Below are positions 1 to 6,958 of a stretch of DNA of 14,031 nucleotides, piece by piece (position 1 is the stretch's first letter; each line of letters begins with the position of its first letter). This DNA is from CF-161 sp035259145 (lineage in GTDB: Bacteria > Chloroflexota > Dormibacteria > Dormibacterales > Dormibacteraceae). The DNA lies in contig DATFWQ010000313.1 of the NCBI GenBank assembly GCA_035259145.1, positions 1 to 14,031 of the forward strand, written 5' to 3'. The notes below the pieces were generated by a model. That model saw only the letters and a list, made by a program, of their open reading frames with translations, made no database searches and was not told the origin of the DNA. The translations under genes were made by a program, and so were the position numbers.

Positions 1-717
1 GTCCAGGCCGCGGTAGAAGCGCGGCTCCGCTGCGATGCGCCGGATCGCCAGCAGGACGCCGGGCACATAGCACTCGCGGCTGGTGGTGCGGTGCGTGATC
101 GTGAGAGTCTGGCCGGGCAGGCCGAAGATGACTTCCTGGTCAGCCACCAGGCCGGGAAGCCGGACGGAATGAACGCCGACCGCCCCCTCCTCCCCACCTC
201 GTGTGTTGGGCAAGGTGACCTTATCCGGACGGTTGTAGGTGTAGCCCTTCTTCGCGGCCAGGCGGCGAGCGGTCGCGAGCGCGGTGCCGGAAGGCGCGTC
301 GGCTTTGGCTGCGTGGTGCATCTCGATCACTTCGACCGCGTCACAGAAGGGGGCGGCCTGGTCGGCCAGATGCATCATCAGCACGGCGCCGATCGCAAAG
401 TTGGGTGCGACGATGCCCCCCACAGCCGCCTGCCGGCAGGCGGCCTCGAGGCGGTCCACGGCGTCGGTGGAGAGGCCGCTGGTCCCGACGATGGGTGTTG
501 CTTTGGCAGCCGCCGCGGCCAGCGAATTGTGCAGCGCAGCGGCCGGGTGCGTGAAGTCGACCAGCGCATCTGGCCGGTGGGTCTCAAGGAATGCCTGAAG
601 GTCGTCGCCGCGGCCGATGCCGCCGACGTACTCGATGTCTACCGCCGACTTGAGGCTGGGAATGATGGCGCTGCCCGTCTTGCCACGATGTCCGGCGAGG
701 GCCACTCGGATTTGCAT
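1..717 (-). CDS. dapB: 4-hydroxy-tetrahydrodipicolinate reductase (partial, C-terminus off the window)
   Basis: This gene encodes the NAD(P)H-dependent cytoplasmic reductase of the lysine/diaminopimelate pathway. Reading the minus strand from the ATG at 717 gives 239 residues with no stop before the window edge; by family length only about ten residues are missing. Residues 9-15 (GHRGKTG) are the nucleotide-binding loop, where GxxGxMG is more usual. GTSG is at 78-81 and APNFAIG at 104-110. The family signature EMHHAAKADAPSGTA (132-146) carries the His-His pair, the catalytic Lys138 and the PSGT substrate loop. HRTTSR lies at 209-214. No strong ribosome binding site precedes the ATG. dapB often lies downstream of rpsO-pnp in the same direction; here a divergent CoA-transferase pair separates it from pnp, so it probably has its own promoter. 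Family assignment is secure; the exact start is less so. Confidence 0.95.
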   Translation of the reverse strand, partial: MQIRVALAGHRGKTGSAIIPSLKSAVDIEYVGGIGRGDDLQAFLETHRPDALVDFTHPAAALHNSLAAAAAKATPIVGTSGLSTDAVDRLEAACRQAAVGGIVAPNFAIGAVLMMHLADQAAPFCDAVEVIEMHHAAKADAPSGTALATARRLAAKKGYTYNRPDKVTLPNTRGGEEGAVGVHSVRLPGLVADQEVIFGLPGQTLTITHRTTSRECYVPGVLLAIRRIAAEPRFYRGLD

Positions 718-919
718 CGTGTCGCTACCGGCCCCCACGCAGGAGCACGGCGGGGCAGGACACCGCGGCCGCCGCGCGGCGAGGTCCGTTCATGGCGAAG
801 CATTATGTCCGCTTGGAGGGATGCCGTACCCTTCGCTTGCCGAAAATCGTGGCGGCGGAGCGGCAGCCCGCCCCCGTGCCGGCGGCGGTCGCGGTCCGAG
901 AGCTGAGGCGAGCGAAACG
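718..919. promoter_or_regulatory. Divergent intergenic region between dapB and the CoA-transferase genes
   Basis: These 202 bases separate two genes that start away from each other, so promoters for both directions should lie here. The best visible candidate is a minus-strand CATAAT (807 to 802), a 5/6 match to the -10 consensus, which would serve dapB; no good -35 stands 17 bases upstream. A GC-rich inverted repeat, CCGCG/CGCGG with a seven-base loop, lies near 766-782 and would fall in a dapB leader. I see no convincing promoter for the plus-strand pair. Reading frames cross this stretch but look like shadows. Confidence 0.3.
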
Positions 920-1834
920 ATGGATAAGCGTGCCTCGATGCGAGAGGCCGTCGCGGACTATGTGAAAGATGGCGACTCCGTGGCCATCGAAGGCTTCACA
1001 GCGTTCATCTGCTTCGCGGCGGGGCACGAGATCATCCGGCAGGGTCGGCGCGACCTGACGCTGATCCGTATGACTCCGGACGCTCTCTACGATCAGATGA
1101 TTGCAGCCGGGGCGGCCCGGAAGCTGATCTTCAGCTACCTCGGAAATCCCGGCGTAGGCCCGCTCCACTGCATCCGGCGGGCGGTCGAGCACGGCGTCCC
1201 TCGACCACTCGAGCTCGAGGAATACTCCCACTACGGCATGGTGGGGCGCTACCTGGCTGCCGCCACCGGGCTCCCCTTCTATCCACTTCGCAGCTACGAA
1301 GGCACCGACCTGCCCAGAGCGACTCCCGGGATCAGGTTCGTCGACGACCCTTATGGCGGCGGGCGGGTGGCAGTCGTGCCGCCCCTTCGCCCGGACGTGG
1401 CAATCGTTCACGGCCAGCGCGCTGACATTGAGGGCAACACGCACCTCTGGGGACTGCTGGGCGCCCAGAAGGAAGTGGCGTTCGCGGCCGCGAAGGTTGT
1501 GGTCGTGGTCGAAGAGCTCGTGACCGGCGAGGTCATCCGGTCCGATCCCAACCGGACGCTGATCCCGGGCCTGGTCGTGGACGCGGTAGTGATCGAGCCC
1601 TTCGGCGCGCATCCCTCGTACGTCCAGGGTTACTACGACCGCGACAACGCCTTCTATCTGGAGTGGGACCGGATTTCACGTGATGAAGCCACCACAACAG
1701 GCTGGCTCGAAGAGTGGGTCCTCGGCCTCCCGGACCGGGCGGCATACGTCGCGAAGCTCGGTGACCGCACGTGGGACCGCCTGCGGCCTGATCCGGCGGT
1801 CGCGGCCCCCATCGACTACGGAGCCTACAGGTGA
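920..1834 (+). CDS. Family I CoA-transferase, subunit A (glutaconate CoA-transferase/IpdA-like)
   Basis: This is the alpha subunit of a two-subunit family I CoA transferase, which moves CoA between a carboxylic acid and an acyl-CoA in the cytoplasm. The ATG at 920 gives 304 residues, close to GctA (about 320) and IpdA (about 290). The N-terminus has the family fold: an amphipathic helix, a glycine turn, then EGFTAF at 24-29. A longer in-frame reading starts at 617 but runs antisense through dapB, so I reject it. A GAGG-like ribosome binding site lies 11 bases before the ATG. The stop overlaps the subunit B start by four bases, so the two are co-translated. The substrate cannot be read from the sequence: glutaconate, 3-oxoacids and ring-degradation intermediates are all possible, and no degradation genes lie nearby to decide. 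Confidence 0.85.
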   Translation: MDKRASMREAVADYVKDGDSVAIEGFTAFICFAAGHEIIRQGRRDLTLIRMTPDALYDQMIAAGAARKLIFSYLGNPGVGPLHCIRRAVEHGVPRPLELEEYSHYGMVGRYLAAATGLPFYPLRSYEGTDLPRATPGIRFVDDPYGGGRVAVVPPLRPDVAIVHGQRADIEGNTHLWGLLGAQKEVAFAAAKVVVVVEELVTGEVIRSDPNRTLIPGLVVDAVVIEPFGAHPSYVQGYYDRDNAFYLEWDRISRDEATTTGWLEEWVLGLPDRAAYVAKLGDRTWDRLRPDPAVAAPIDYGAYR

Positions 1835-2595
1835 CCGACCGCGGCTACACGCCCACCGAGATGATGATCATCGCGGCGGCGCGGGCTCTGGCGGGAGTTC
1901 GTACGGTCTTCGTAGGGGTCGGTATGCCCAACGTAGCTTGCAACCTGGCCCGCCTCACCGTTGCCCCGGAGCTGGAGCTCGTATACGAGTCGGGGGTGTA
2001 CGGGGCTCGACCAGCCCGGCTGCCGCTCTCCATCGGCGACCCCACGCTCGTGACCGGCGCCACCTCGGTGGTGTCGATGGCGGACCTGTTCGGCCTCTAT
2101 CTGCAGGGTGGGCACATCGACGTCGCCTTCCTGGGCGGGGCCCAGGTCGATCGCTTCGGCAATCTCAACACGACAGTGATCGGGGATTACACGCATCCCA
2201 GGGTGCGGCTGCCGGGCAGCGGCGGCGCAGCCGAAATCGCGATCAACGCCCGGCGTGTCTTTCACCTCCTGCGGTTGAGCCGGCGCTCCTTCGTGGAGCG
2301 CCTGGACTTTGTGACCAGTCCCGGTCACGTCCCCCGATCAGGCGGCGGGCTGAGCCCGAAAGGCGGTGGACCAGAGGTGGTGGTCACGGATATGGCGCTT
2401 TTCGACTTCGACAACACGGATCGGGAGATGCAGCTGGCGTCCCTCCATCCAGGCGTGACAGCCGACCAGGTGCACGCCGAAGTTGGCTGGGCGCTGCGTG
2501 CTACGAAGCAGGTTGCGGAAACCCGCTCCCCGAGTGAGCACGAACTTCGGCTTCTCCGGGAAGAACTGGATCCGACCGGCCTGTACCGTCACTAA
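1831..2595 (+). CDS. Family I CoA-transferase, subunit B (glutaconate CoA-transferase/IpdB-like)
   Basis: This is the beta subunit partner of the preceding gene, 254 residues, close to GctB (266) and IpdB (about 250). The GTG start overlaps the subunit A stop (GTGA), and GGAG lies seven bases upstream. VYESGVYG at 51-58 places Glu53 where GctB carries the glutamate that forms the glutamyl-CoA thioester. RLDFVTSPG and VVTDMALFDFD are typical of this subunit. As I recall, the mycobacterial IpdAB hydrolase lacks the transferase glutamate, so its presence here favours a true transferase; this is inference. The gene converges on pnp, from which it is separated by a 108-base gap containing a tandem repeat. 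Family assignment is strong; the physiological substrate is unknown. Confidence 0.86.
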   Translation: MTDRGYTPTEMMIIAAARALAGVRTVFVGVGMPNVACNLARLTVAPELELVYESGVYGARPARLPLSIGDPTLVTGATSVVSMADLFGLYLQGGHIDVAFLGGAQVDRFGNLNTTVIGDYTHPRVRLPGSGGAAEIAINARRVFHLLRLSRRSFVERLDFVTSPGHVPRSGGGLSPKGGGPEVVVTDMALFDFDNTDREMQLASLHPGVTADQVHAEVGWALRATKQVAETRSPSEHELRLLREELDPTGLYRH

Positions 2596-2613
2596 CGGAC
2601 CTCTACCTACAGC

Positions 2614-2695
2614 AACCGCGCATTTGTACAACCGCGGCGTTCCCGGTCGGCGGGAACCGCGCATTTGTACAACCGCGGCGTTCCCGGCCGGCGAG
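2614..2695. repeat. Two-copy 41-bp tandem repeat in a convergent intergenic gap
   Basis: Positions 2614-2654 and 2655-2695 are head-to-tail copies of one 41-base unit differing at two positions (39/41 identical). Each unit contains AACCGCG twice, so this 7-mer occurs at 2614, 2630, 2655 and 2671 with spacings of 16, 25 and 16 bases. TTGTACAA, a perfect 8-base palindrome, lies between the 7-mers of each unit. There are only two copies and no spacers, so it is not a CRISPR array. It fills most of the gap between the subunit B stop and the pnp stop. Confidence 0.9.
2639..2686. terminator. Candidate bidirectional terminator hairpins within the repeat
   Basis: CGGGAAC at 2651-2657 can pair with GTTCCCG on either side. 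Pairing with 2639-2645 gives a 7-bp stem with a five-base loop. Pairing with 2680-2686, reinforced by CGCG (2658-2661) with CGCG (2674-2677), gives 11 paired bases with a two-base bulge and a 12-base loop. The folds are mutually exclusive. Both flanking genes run into this spot, as expected for a shared terminator, but neither side has a T-tract, so an intrinsic terminator is only suggested. Confidence 0.4.
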
Positions 2696-2703
2696 AGCCT
2701 GGA

Positions 2704-4971
2704 TCAGCCGTCGCGCCTGGGGCGGTCCCTGTCGCCCCGGTAGCCACCGCCGCCGCGACCACCACCCCGGCCGCCGCGGAACCCTCCGCCGTTGCGGTCG
2801 CGCGGCTCGCGCACCGGCGGCGGCATTGCCAGAGCCGCGGCCACGGCGTCCATGTCGATCCGCTCTTCGATCGGCTCGCCGCGCGAAGACAGCTCCTCGA
2901 TGGCGTCCTGCCTGCTCAGGTTGAGCCGCCCCTGGCCGTCGATCTCGATCGCCTTGACCATGATCTCATCGCCCAGGTTCACAACCTCCTCGACGCGCTC
3001 GACGCGATGGTCGGTCAGCCTCGAGATGTGGACCAGGCCGTCCTGGTTGGGCAGCACCTCGACGAAGGCGCCGAACGGCATTATCCGAACGACCCTGCCC
3101 CGATATATCCGCCCAACCTCGACCTCGTCGGTGAGGCTCTTGATCCAGTCGATTGCCTTGCGGGCGCTGCCCTGATCAGACGAGGCGATGAAGATCTTGC
3201 CATCGTCTTCCACGTCGATCTGTGCGCCGGTCTCCTCGACGATCTTGCGGATGACCTTGCCGCCCGGGCCGATCACGTCTCGGATCTTGTCGGGGTTGAT
3301 CTGGATCGTCGTGATCCGCGGCGAGAACGGGCTCATCTCCTTGCGCGGCTCGGGGATGACCTCCAGCATCTTGCGGAGCACGACCAGCCGTGCCTCTCGG
3401 GCCTGCTCCAACGCCTGCGCCATCATGTCACGAGAAAGGCCCTTGATCTTGATGTCCATCTGCAGGGCCGTGATGCCATCAGCGGTGCCGGCAACCTTGA
3501 AGTCCATGTCGCCCAGCGCGTCCTCGACGCCCTGAATGTCCGTCAGGATGGCGTAGCGGCCCTCTCGCGTGACGAGGCCCATCGCGATGCCAGCAACTGG
3601 CGCCTTGATCGGAACACCGGCGTCCATCAGCGCGAGCGTCGATCCGCACACGGACGCCATCGATGTCGACCCGTTGGAAGACAGAATCTCGGAGACCAGC
3701 CGCATCGTGTAGGGCCATTCCTCCATACCTGGGATCACCGGCAGCAGTGCACGCTCGGCCAGCGCACCATGGCCGATCTCACGCCGGCCCGGGCTGCGCA
3801 GCGGCTTCGCCTCGCCGGTGGAGAAAGGCGGCATGTTGTAGTGGTGCATGTACCGCTTGAATTCCTCCAGGCCGAGTCCGTCCAGGCGTTGAGCGTCTCC
3901 GACGGTACCGAGAGTGAGGATGGTCAGCGCCTGGGTCTGGCCGCGCTTGAACATGCCCGAGCCGTGGGTGCGGGGTAGAACTCCAACCTGGACGTCGATC
4001 TGACGGATGTCAGTCACGCCGCGGCCGTCGACGCGAACGCCATCGTCAATGACGCGCTGTCGAACACGGTCCTTCAGCTTCTTCTCGAACAGTGTCCCGA
4101 GCACATCTCCTGACTCGGGCCAGCGCGGCAGCAGCGCCTCCTTCATCTCCTTCTTGAGAGCGGAGAGCCTGTTCTCCCGCTCGGTCTTGTCGGGGTCGTA
4201 GGCGACCTCGTCCAGCCGAGAGCCAAGGACCTCCGCAACGGCCGCCACCATGTCGGGGTCGTACTCGGGGGGAGCGAACTCCGCCTTCGGCTTGCCGGCC
4301 GTCTGGCGCAGCTCGAGCAGCGCGTTGCAGATGGCCGCGATTTGCGTGTGGGCCAGCTCCAGGGCGTCGATCACCACCTGTTCGCTGACGCCCCTGGCGC
4401 CCGCCTCGACCATCAGAATGGCGTCGCTCGTACCAGCCACCACCAGGTCCAGATCGGAGCCCTCCATGTCGGACAGCTTTGGATTGACGACGAGCTGGCC
4501 ATCGATGTAGCCCATGCGGACCGCGCCGATCGGGCCCTGGAACGGGATGTCCGAGATCGTCAGGGCTGCCGACGCCCCGTTGATCGACAGGATGGCCGGA
4601 TCGGCCTCCTGGTCGACGGAAAGGACCGTTGAGACCACCTGGACGTCGTTGTGGAAGCCGTCGGGGAACAGCGGGCGGATCGGCCTGTCGGTCAACCGTG
4701 ACGTCAGTATCGCCTGCTCGCTGGGCCGGCCCTCACGACGGAGGAAGGCGCCGGGGATCTTGCCGGCGGCATACAGCTTCTCCTCGTAGTCGACCGTCAG
4801 CGGTAAGAAGTCGATGCCTTCGCGGGGCTCCCTCGACATCATGGCGGTGCAGAGCACCACCGTCTCGCCAGTCCCGATCAGGACCGCGCCACTCGCTTGC
4901 TCAGCGACAATTCCGGTCGTGATCCGCATCTCTCGACCGGCAACCTCAAAGGTCTTCGTGACTTCAGCCAC
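2704..4971 (-). CDS. pnp: Polyribonucleotide nucleotidyltransferase (PNPase)
   Basis: This is the phosphorolytic 3'-to-5' exoribonuclease, a trimer and a core mRNA-decay enzyme. I place the start at GTG 4971 (755 residues, VAEVTKTFEVAGRE), because the protein aligns with the family from there and GGAGG lies 11 bases upstream; an in-frame TTG at 5037 would add 22 atypical residues. Two RNase PH domains flank a helical domain. IPGAFLRREGRPSE is near residues 72-85 and GDMDFKVAGT, with active-site aspartates of the second PH domain, near 487-496. The KH domain carries IGPGGKVIRKI (567-577), and the S1 domain spans roughly 620-690. The protein ends in an Arg/Gly-rich tail (about 728-755) likely to bind RNA. 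pnp follows rpsO after 140 bases containing several stem-loops, so expression is probably coupled to rpsO and controlled post-transcriptionally. Confidence 0.97.
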   Translation of the reverse strand: MAEVTKTFEVAGREMRITTGIVAEQASGAVLIGTGETVVLCTAMMSREPREGIDFLPLTVDYEEKLYAAGKIPGAFLRREGRPSEQAILTSRLTDRPIRPLFPDGFHNDVQVVSTVLSVDQEADPAILSINGASAALTISDIPFQGPIGAVRMGYIDGQLVVNPKLSDMEGSDLDLVVAGTSDAILMVEAGARGVSEQVVIDALELAHTQIAAICNALLELRQTAGKPKAEFAPPEYDPDMVAAVAEVLGSRLDEVAYDPDKTERENRLSALKKEMKEALLPRWPESGDVLGTLFEKKLKDRVRQRVIDDGVRVDGRGVTDIRQIDVQVGVLPRTHGSGMFKRGQTQALTILTLGTVGDAQRLDGLGLEEFKRYMHHYNMPPFSTGEAKPLRSPGRREIGHGALAERALLPVIPGMEEWPYTMRLVSEILSSNGSTSMASVCGSTLALMDAGVPIKAPVAGIAMGLVTREGRYAILTDIQGVEDALGDMDFKVAGTADGITALQMDIKIKGLSRDMMAQALEQAREARLVVLRKMLEVIPEPRKEMSPFSPRITTIQINPDKIRDVIGPGGKVIRKIVEETGAQIDVEDDGKIFIASSDQGSARKAIDWIKSLTDEVEVGRIYRGRVVRIMPFGAFVEVLPNQDGLVHISRLTDHRVERVEEVVNLGDEIMVKAIEIDGQGRLNLSRQDAIEELSSRGEPIEERIDMDAVAAALAMPPPVREPRDRNGGGFRGGRGGGRGGGGYRGDRDRPRRDG

Positions 4972-4982
4972 GTACGAATACA

Positions 4983-4997
4983 CCTCCAGCCGGGAGG
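4983..4997 (-). promoter_or_regulatory. Hairpin sequestering the pnp ribosome binding site
   Basis: On the minus strand CCTCC (4997-4993), the loop CGGCT (4992-4988) and GGAGG (4987-4983) form a perfect 5-bp stem. The downstream arm is the only good Shine-Dalgarno sequence in front of the chosen pnp GTG at 4971. When folded, the hairpin would hide the ribosome binding site. pnp autocontrol through its leader is established in E. coli; a link here is inference. Confidence 0.5.
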
Positions 4998-5049
4998 CCT
5001 GGGACCTAAAAGCTGAGCTTGAAGCGCCGAGCCTCAAGGCCAGGTTTTA

Positions 5050-5111
5050 GGGGCCGGGCCCCCCGAAACTAATTCAGGCGGAATCTCCCGCCAGGCGAGG
5101 TACGCTCGCCT
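5050..5111 (-). promoter_or_regulatory. Three consecutive stem-loops in the rpsO-pnp spacer
   Basis: Directly after the rpsO stop the minus strand reads as three hairpins. The first is AGGCGAG/CTCGCCT, a perfect 7-bp stem with a five-base loop (5111-5093). The second is GGCGG/CCGCC with a six-base loop (5092-5077). The third is GGGGC/GCCCC with a three-base loop (5062-5050). None is followed by a T-run on the minus strand. In E. coli the same spacer holds an attenuator and an RNase III processing stem; these hairpins may play a comparable role, giving partial readthrough or a stable rpsO 3' end. Confidence 0.55.
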
Positions 5112-5381
5112 CTACCTCCTGATGCCGAGCTTCGAAATCAGGGCGCGATAACGCCCGACGTCGCTGCGGCTCAGGTAGTTCAGCAGTCTGCGACGCTTGC
5201 CGACAAGCAGCAGCAGACCGCGACGCGAGTGATGGTCCTTCTTGTGGGTCTTCAGGTGCTCCGTGAGCTGCGTGATTCGCTCTGTGAAGATCGCCACCTG
5301 GACCTCGGGTGAGCCCGTGTCCGTTTTGTGGAGGCCATACTGCCCCGCCAGCTGTGCCTTGACTTCGTTTTCGACTGCCAA
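5112..5381 (-). CDS. rpsO: 30S ribosomal protein S15
   Basis: This is the small-subunit protein that binds the central domain of 16S rRNA and helps organise the platform. Starting at TTG 5381 gives 89 residues, the canonical length, beginning MAVENEV. The family core is clear: LHKTDTGSPEVQVA, then THKKDHHSRRGLLLLVGKRR, then LNYLSR. In-frame TTG (5405) and GTG (5402) upstream would add eight or seven residues not usual in S15. No Shine-Dalgarno sequence precedes 5381, and a TATAAT ends ten bases before it, so the transcript may be nearly leaderless. The gene lies 40 bases after the BpsA-like gene and is followed by pnp, the widely conserved rpsO-pnp pairing. Confidence 0.96.
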   Translation of the reverse strand: MAVENEVKAQLAGQYGLHKTDTGSPEVQVAIFTERITQLTEHLKTHKKDHHSRRGLLLLVGKRRRLLNYLSRSDVGRYRALISKLGIRR

Positions 5382-5391
5382 ACTGGCAGGG

Positions 5392-5397
5392 ATTATA
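5392..5397 (-). promoter_or_regulatory. Perfect -10 box upstream of rpsO
   Basis: The minus strand has an exact TATAAT at 5397-5392, notable in such GC-rich DNA. Transcription would start about seven bases further on, near 5385, leaving only about three bases before the TTG at 5381. No good -35 lies at the standard 17-base spacing (CGGCGG occupies it). TTGAAC occurs 22 bases upstream, which is too far for a normal promoter. TATAAT would be coding if rpsO starts at 5402 or 5405. Confidence 0.45.
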
Positions 5398-5421
5398 CCC
5401 ACCAAACGTCAGCCCCGCCGT

Positions 5422-6891
5422 TCAACCGGCGGCGGCTGCCAGCTCGGGCAGGAGCTCCACCACCTGGCGCAGGGCGTGCATGGGTAGGTCGAGGGCTCGG
5501 GCGTCGCGGTACGTCTCGATCGGGGGATACTGGCTCACGAGCTCTCGCGCCTGGTTCTGAGTCACACCTTTGCCGCCCCGGGTCAGTGCCTCCCGGAGTG
5601 AGCTGCCCAGCGCCGTCGCCGGGTGCCGGATCAAATGGCGAGCGAGAGCGGCCGCCCCGGCAAGTGGGCGCTCGTGACCCTCGGCCTCGACAGCCACCAC
5701 GCCGGCGTTGCGGGCAAGGTGTCTCAGGTCGTAGGCGCTGCCGAAGAAGCGACCCAGCCACGCGGCTGCGTCTAGAAGGGCTTTCGCCTCGCGGTCGGGC
5801 AGCACAAGCTGCAGACAGCGGATCCGGTTGGCCATAAGCAGGCGCGGCGCGAGCTCCGGCGCCGCGGTCAGGTCCACAGCCGCTACGTCCGGCAGGGTAG
5901 GTCGCCACTCTGGCCTCGCGGTGGCGTGTCGCTCGCACAGCCGCCACAGCTCGGCGACCGGCACCGGCTGGTCGATGCATCCCCGAAGCTCATCCGGCAG
6001 GCGGCTGTCCCGCGACTCGATCGAGGCCAGCCCCTGTGAATAGATTCGGGCGGCTGCGGCCGTCCCGCGGTCGACGACCTCCCAGGTGACCCGGACAGGA
6101 CGGGTTACGTACAGCGAGCTGGCGCCACCGATGGCGTGCGCCCCGATGTAGCGGTTGAACTGCGGCTGGACCTCCACCAGCACGAGCCGCAAGTGGTGGA
6201 GAACCGCCTGGACCTTGAGTCCCAGCGAGGCCTGCCGCTCACCAAAGCCGTAGCACAGCAGCAGTCGAGAGCGGTCGTCTCGCTTGAGGGCCTGGCAGCC
6301 CCGCTCCGCGAACAGCCGCATGCCCTCGGGCGTGTAGGGGGGATCGCTGAAGACCAGGTCGGCGGATTCTCGAAGCGCCCGCGGAAGGCCCAGTCGCAGG
6401 TCCGCGAACCAGCAGTCGACATCGACGCCGAGCTTCGAGCCGGCGTTGACGACGTACTCCAGAAGGTCGTCATCGACGTCCACGACCGAGAGTCGCGCGC
6501 TCGGCCGCAGGAGCCCGAGTGCAAGCGAGGTCAGGTCATGGTCGCCGAGGAAGACCACATGCGCGCCCTTCAGCCAGTAGCGGCTGGCCAGGAACCCCGC
6601 TCGGCGCAGGCACGTGTCGGGTGTCGCGGCCACCTGGTCGAGCCGGCGCCGCCGTGCAGGCGCGCCTTCGACCAGGCCCGAGATGACGCGAAGAGCGGCC
6701 TCCTCAGATTGTCCGGCCTCTTCAGATTCAGGCATGGCAGCCTGCAACCGGTACCCGTGCTCATGGAGCGTTAGCCAGGGCTCCAGCCGCCGGAGAACAG
6801 CCATGACCGAACGGTGCGAAAGGCCCGTCACGCTCACCAGGCGGTCGACTGGGTGTGGCCCAGACTCCAGGACCTGGAGCAAGGCAAACAC
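5422..6891 (-). CDS. BpsA-like (bis-aminopropyl spermidine synthase family) protein with a long C-terminal region
   Basis: The protein (489 residues) resembles archaeal BpsA, the aminopropyltransferase that makes branched-chain polyamines from decarboxylated SAM. A winged-helix-like N-terminus covers about 1-50. A Rossmann-type domain carries LGDHDLTSLAL (115-125), VDVDDDLLEYV (137-147), FSDPPYTPEG (181-190) and FNRYI (245-249), each matching a BpsA landmark. Archaeal BpsA has GDDD where this has GDHD, and the Cys-rich segment I recall between the N-terminal and catalytic domains is absent. Residues from about 285 to 489 are helical-looking and I do not recognise them; the archaeal enzyme is only about 350 residues. 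The GTG start has no ribosome binding site at a normal distance, and the frame stays open 26 codons upstream. Polyamine synthesis is a family-based inference, and another methyltransferase-fold activity is possible. Confidence 0.75.
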   Translation of the reverse strand: MFALLQVLESGPHPVDRLVSVTGLSHRSVMAVLRRLEPWLTLHEHGYRLQAAMPESEEAGQSEEAALRVISGLVEGAPARRRRLDQVAATPDTCLRRAGFLASRYWLKGAHVVFLGDHDLTSLALGLLRPSARLSVVDVDDDLLEYVVNAGSKLGVDVDCWFADLRLGLPRALRESADLVFSDPPYTPEGMRLFAERGCQALKRDDRSRLLLCYGFGERQASLGLKVQAVLHHLRLVLVEVQPQFNRYIGAHAIGGASSLYVTRPVRVTWEVVDRGTAAAARIYSQGLASIESRDSRLPDELRGCIDQPVPVAELWRLCERHATARPEWRPTLPDVAAVDLTAAPELAPRLLMANRIRCLQLVLPDREAKALLDAAAWLGRFFGSAYDLRHLARNAGVVAVEAEGHERPLAGAAALARHLIRHPATALGSSLREALTRGGKGVTQNQARELVSQYPPIETYRDARALDLPMHALRQVVELLPELAAAAG

Positions 6892-6958
6892 CGGCCGGAA
6901 GTGTACGCCCCACTCCGCCTGCAGAGCCGCCAGCTCGTCGGTGAGCGAAACCGTCGAC

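Noticed and set aside
617..919. In-frame 101-codon N-terminal extension of CoA-transferase subunit A
   Set aside because: It begins antisense within dapB, has no family similarity, and the protein aligns with its family from the ATG at 920.
803..1612. 269-residue minus-strand frame opposite CoA-transferase subunit A
   Set aside because: It has no recognisable motifs, while the plus-strand product is a clear family member over its whole length.
2614..2695. CRISPR-like repeat
   Set aside because: There are only two adjacent copies with no spacers, and no cas genes nearby.
2665..3978. 437-residue open frame on the plus strand
   Set aside because: It lies antisense to pnp, has low-complexity composition typical of high-GC shadow frames, and matches no family.
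5402..5405. Earlier rpsO starts (TTG 5405, GTG 5402)
   Set aside because: They add seven or eight residues not usual in S15 and would place TATAAT in coding sequence; 5381 gives the canonical 89 residues.
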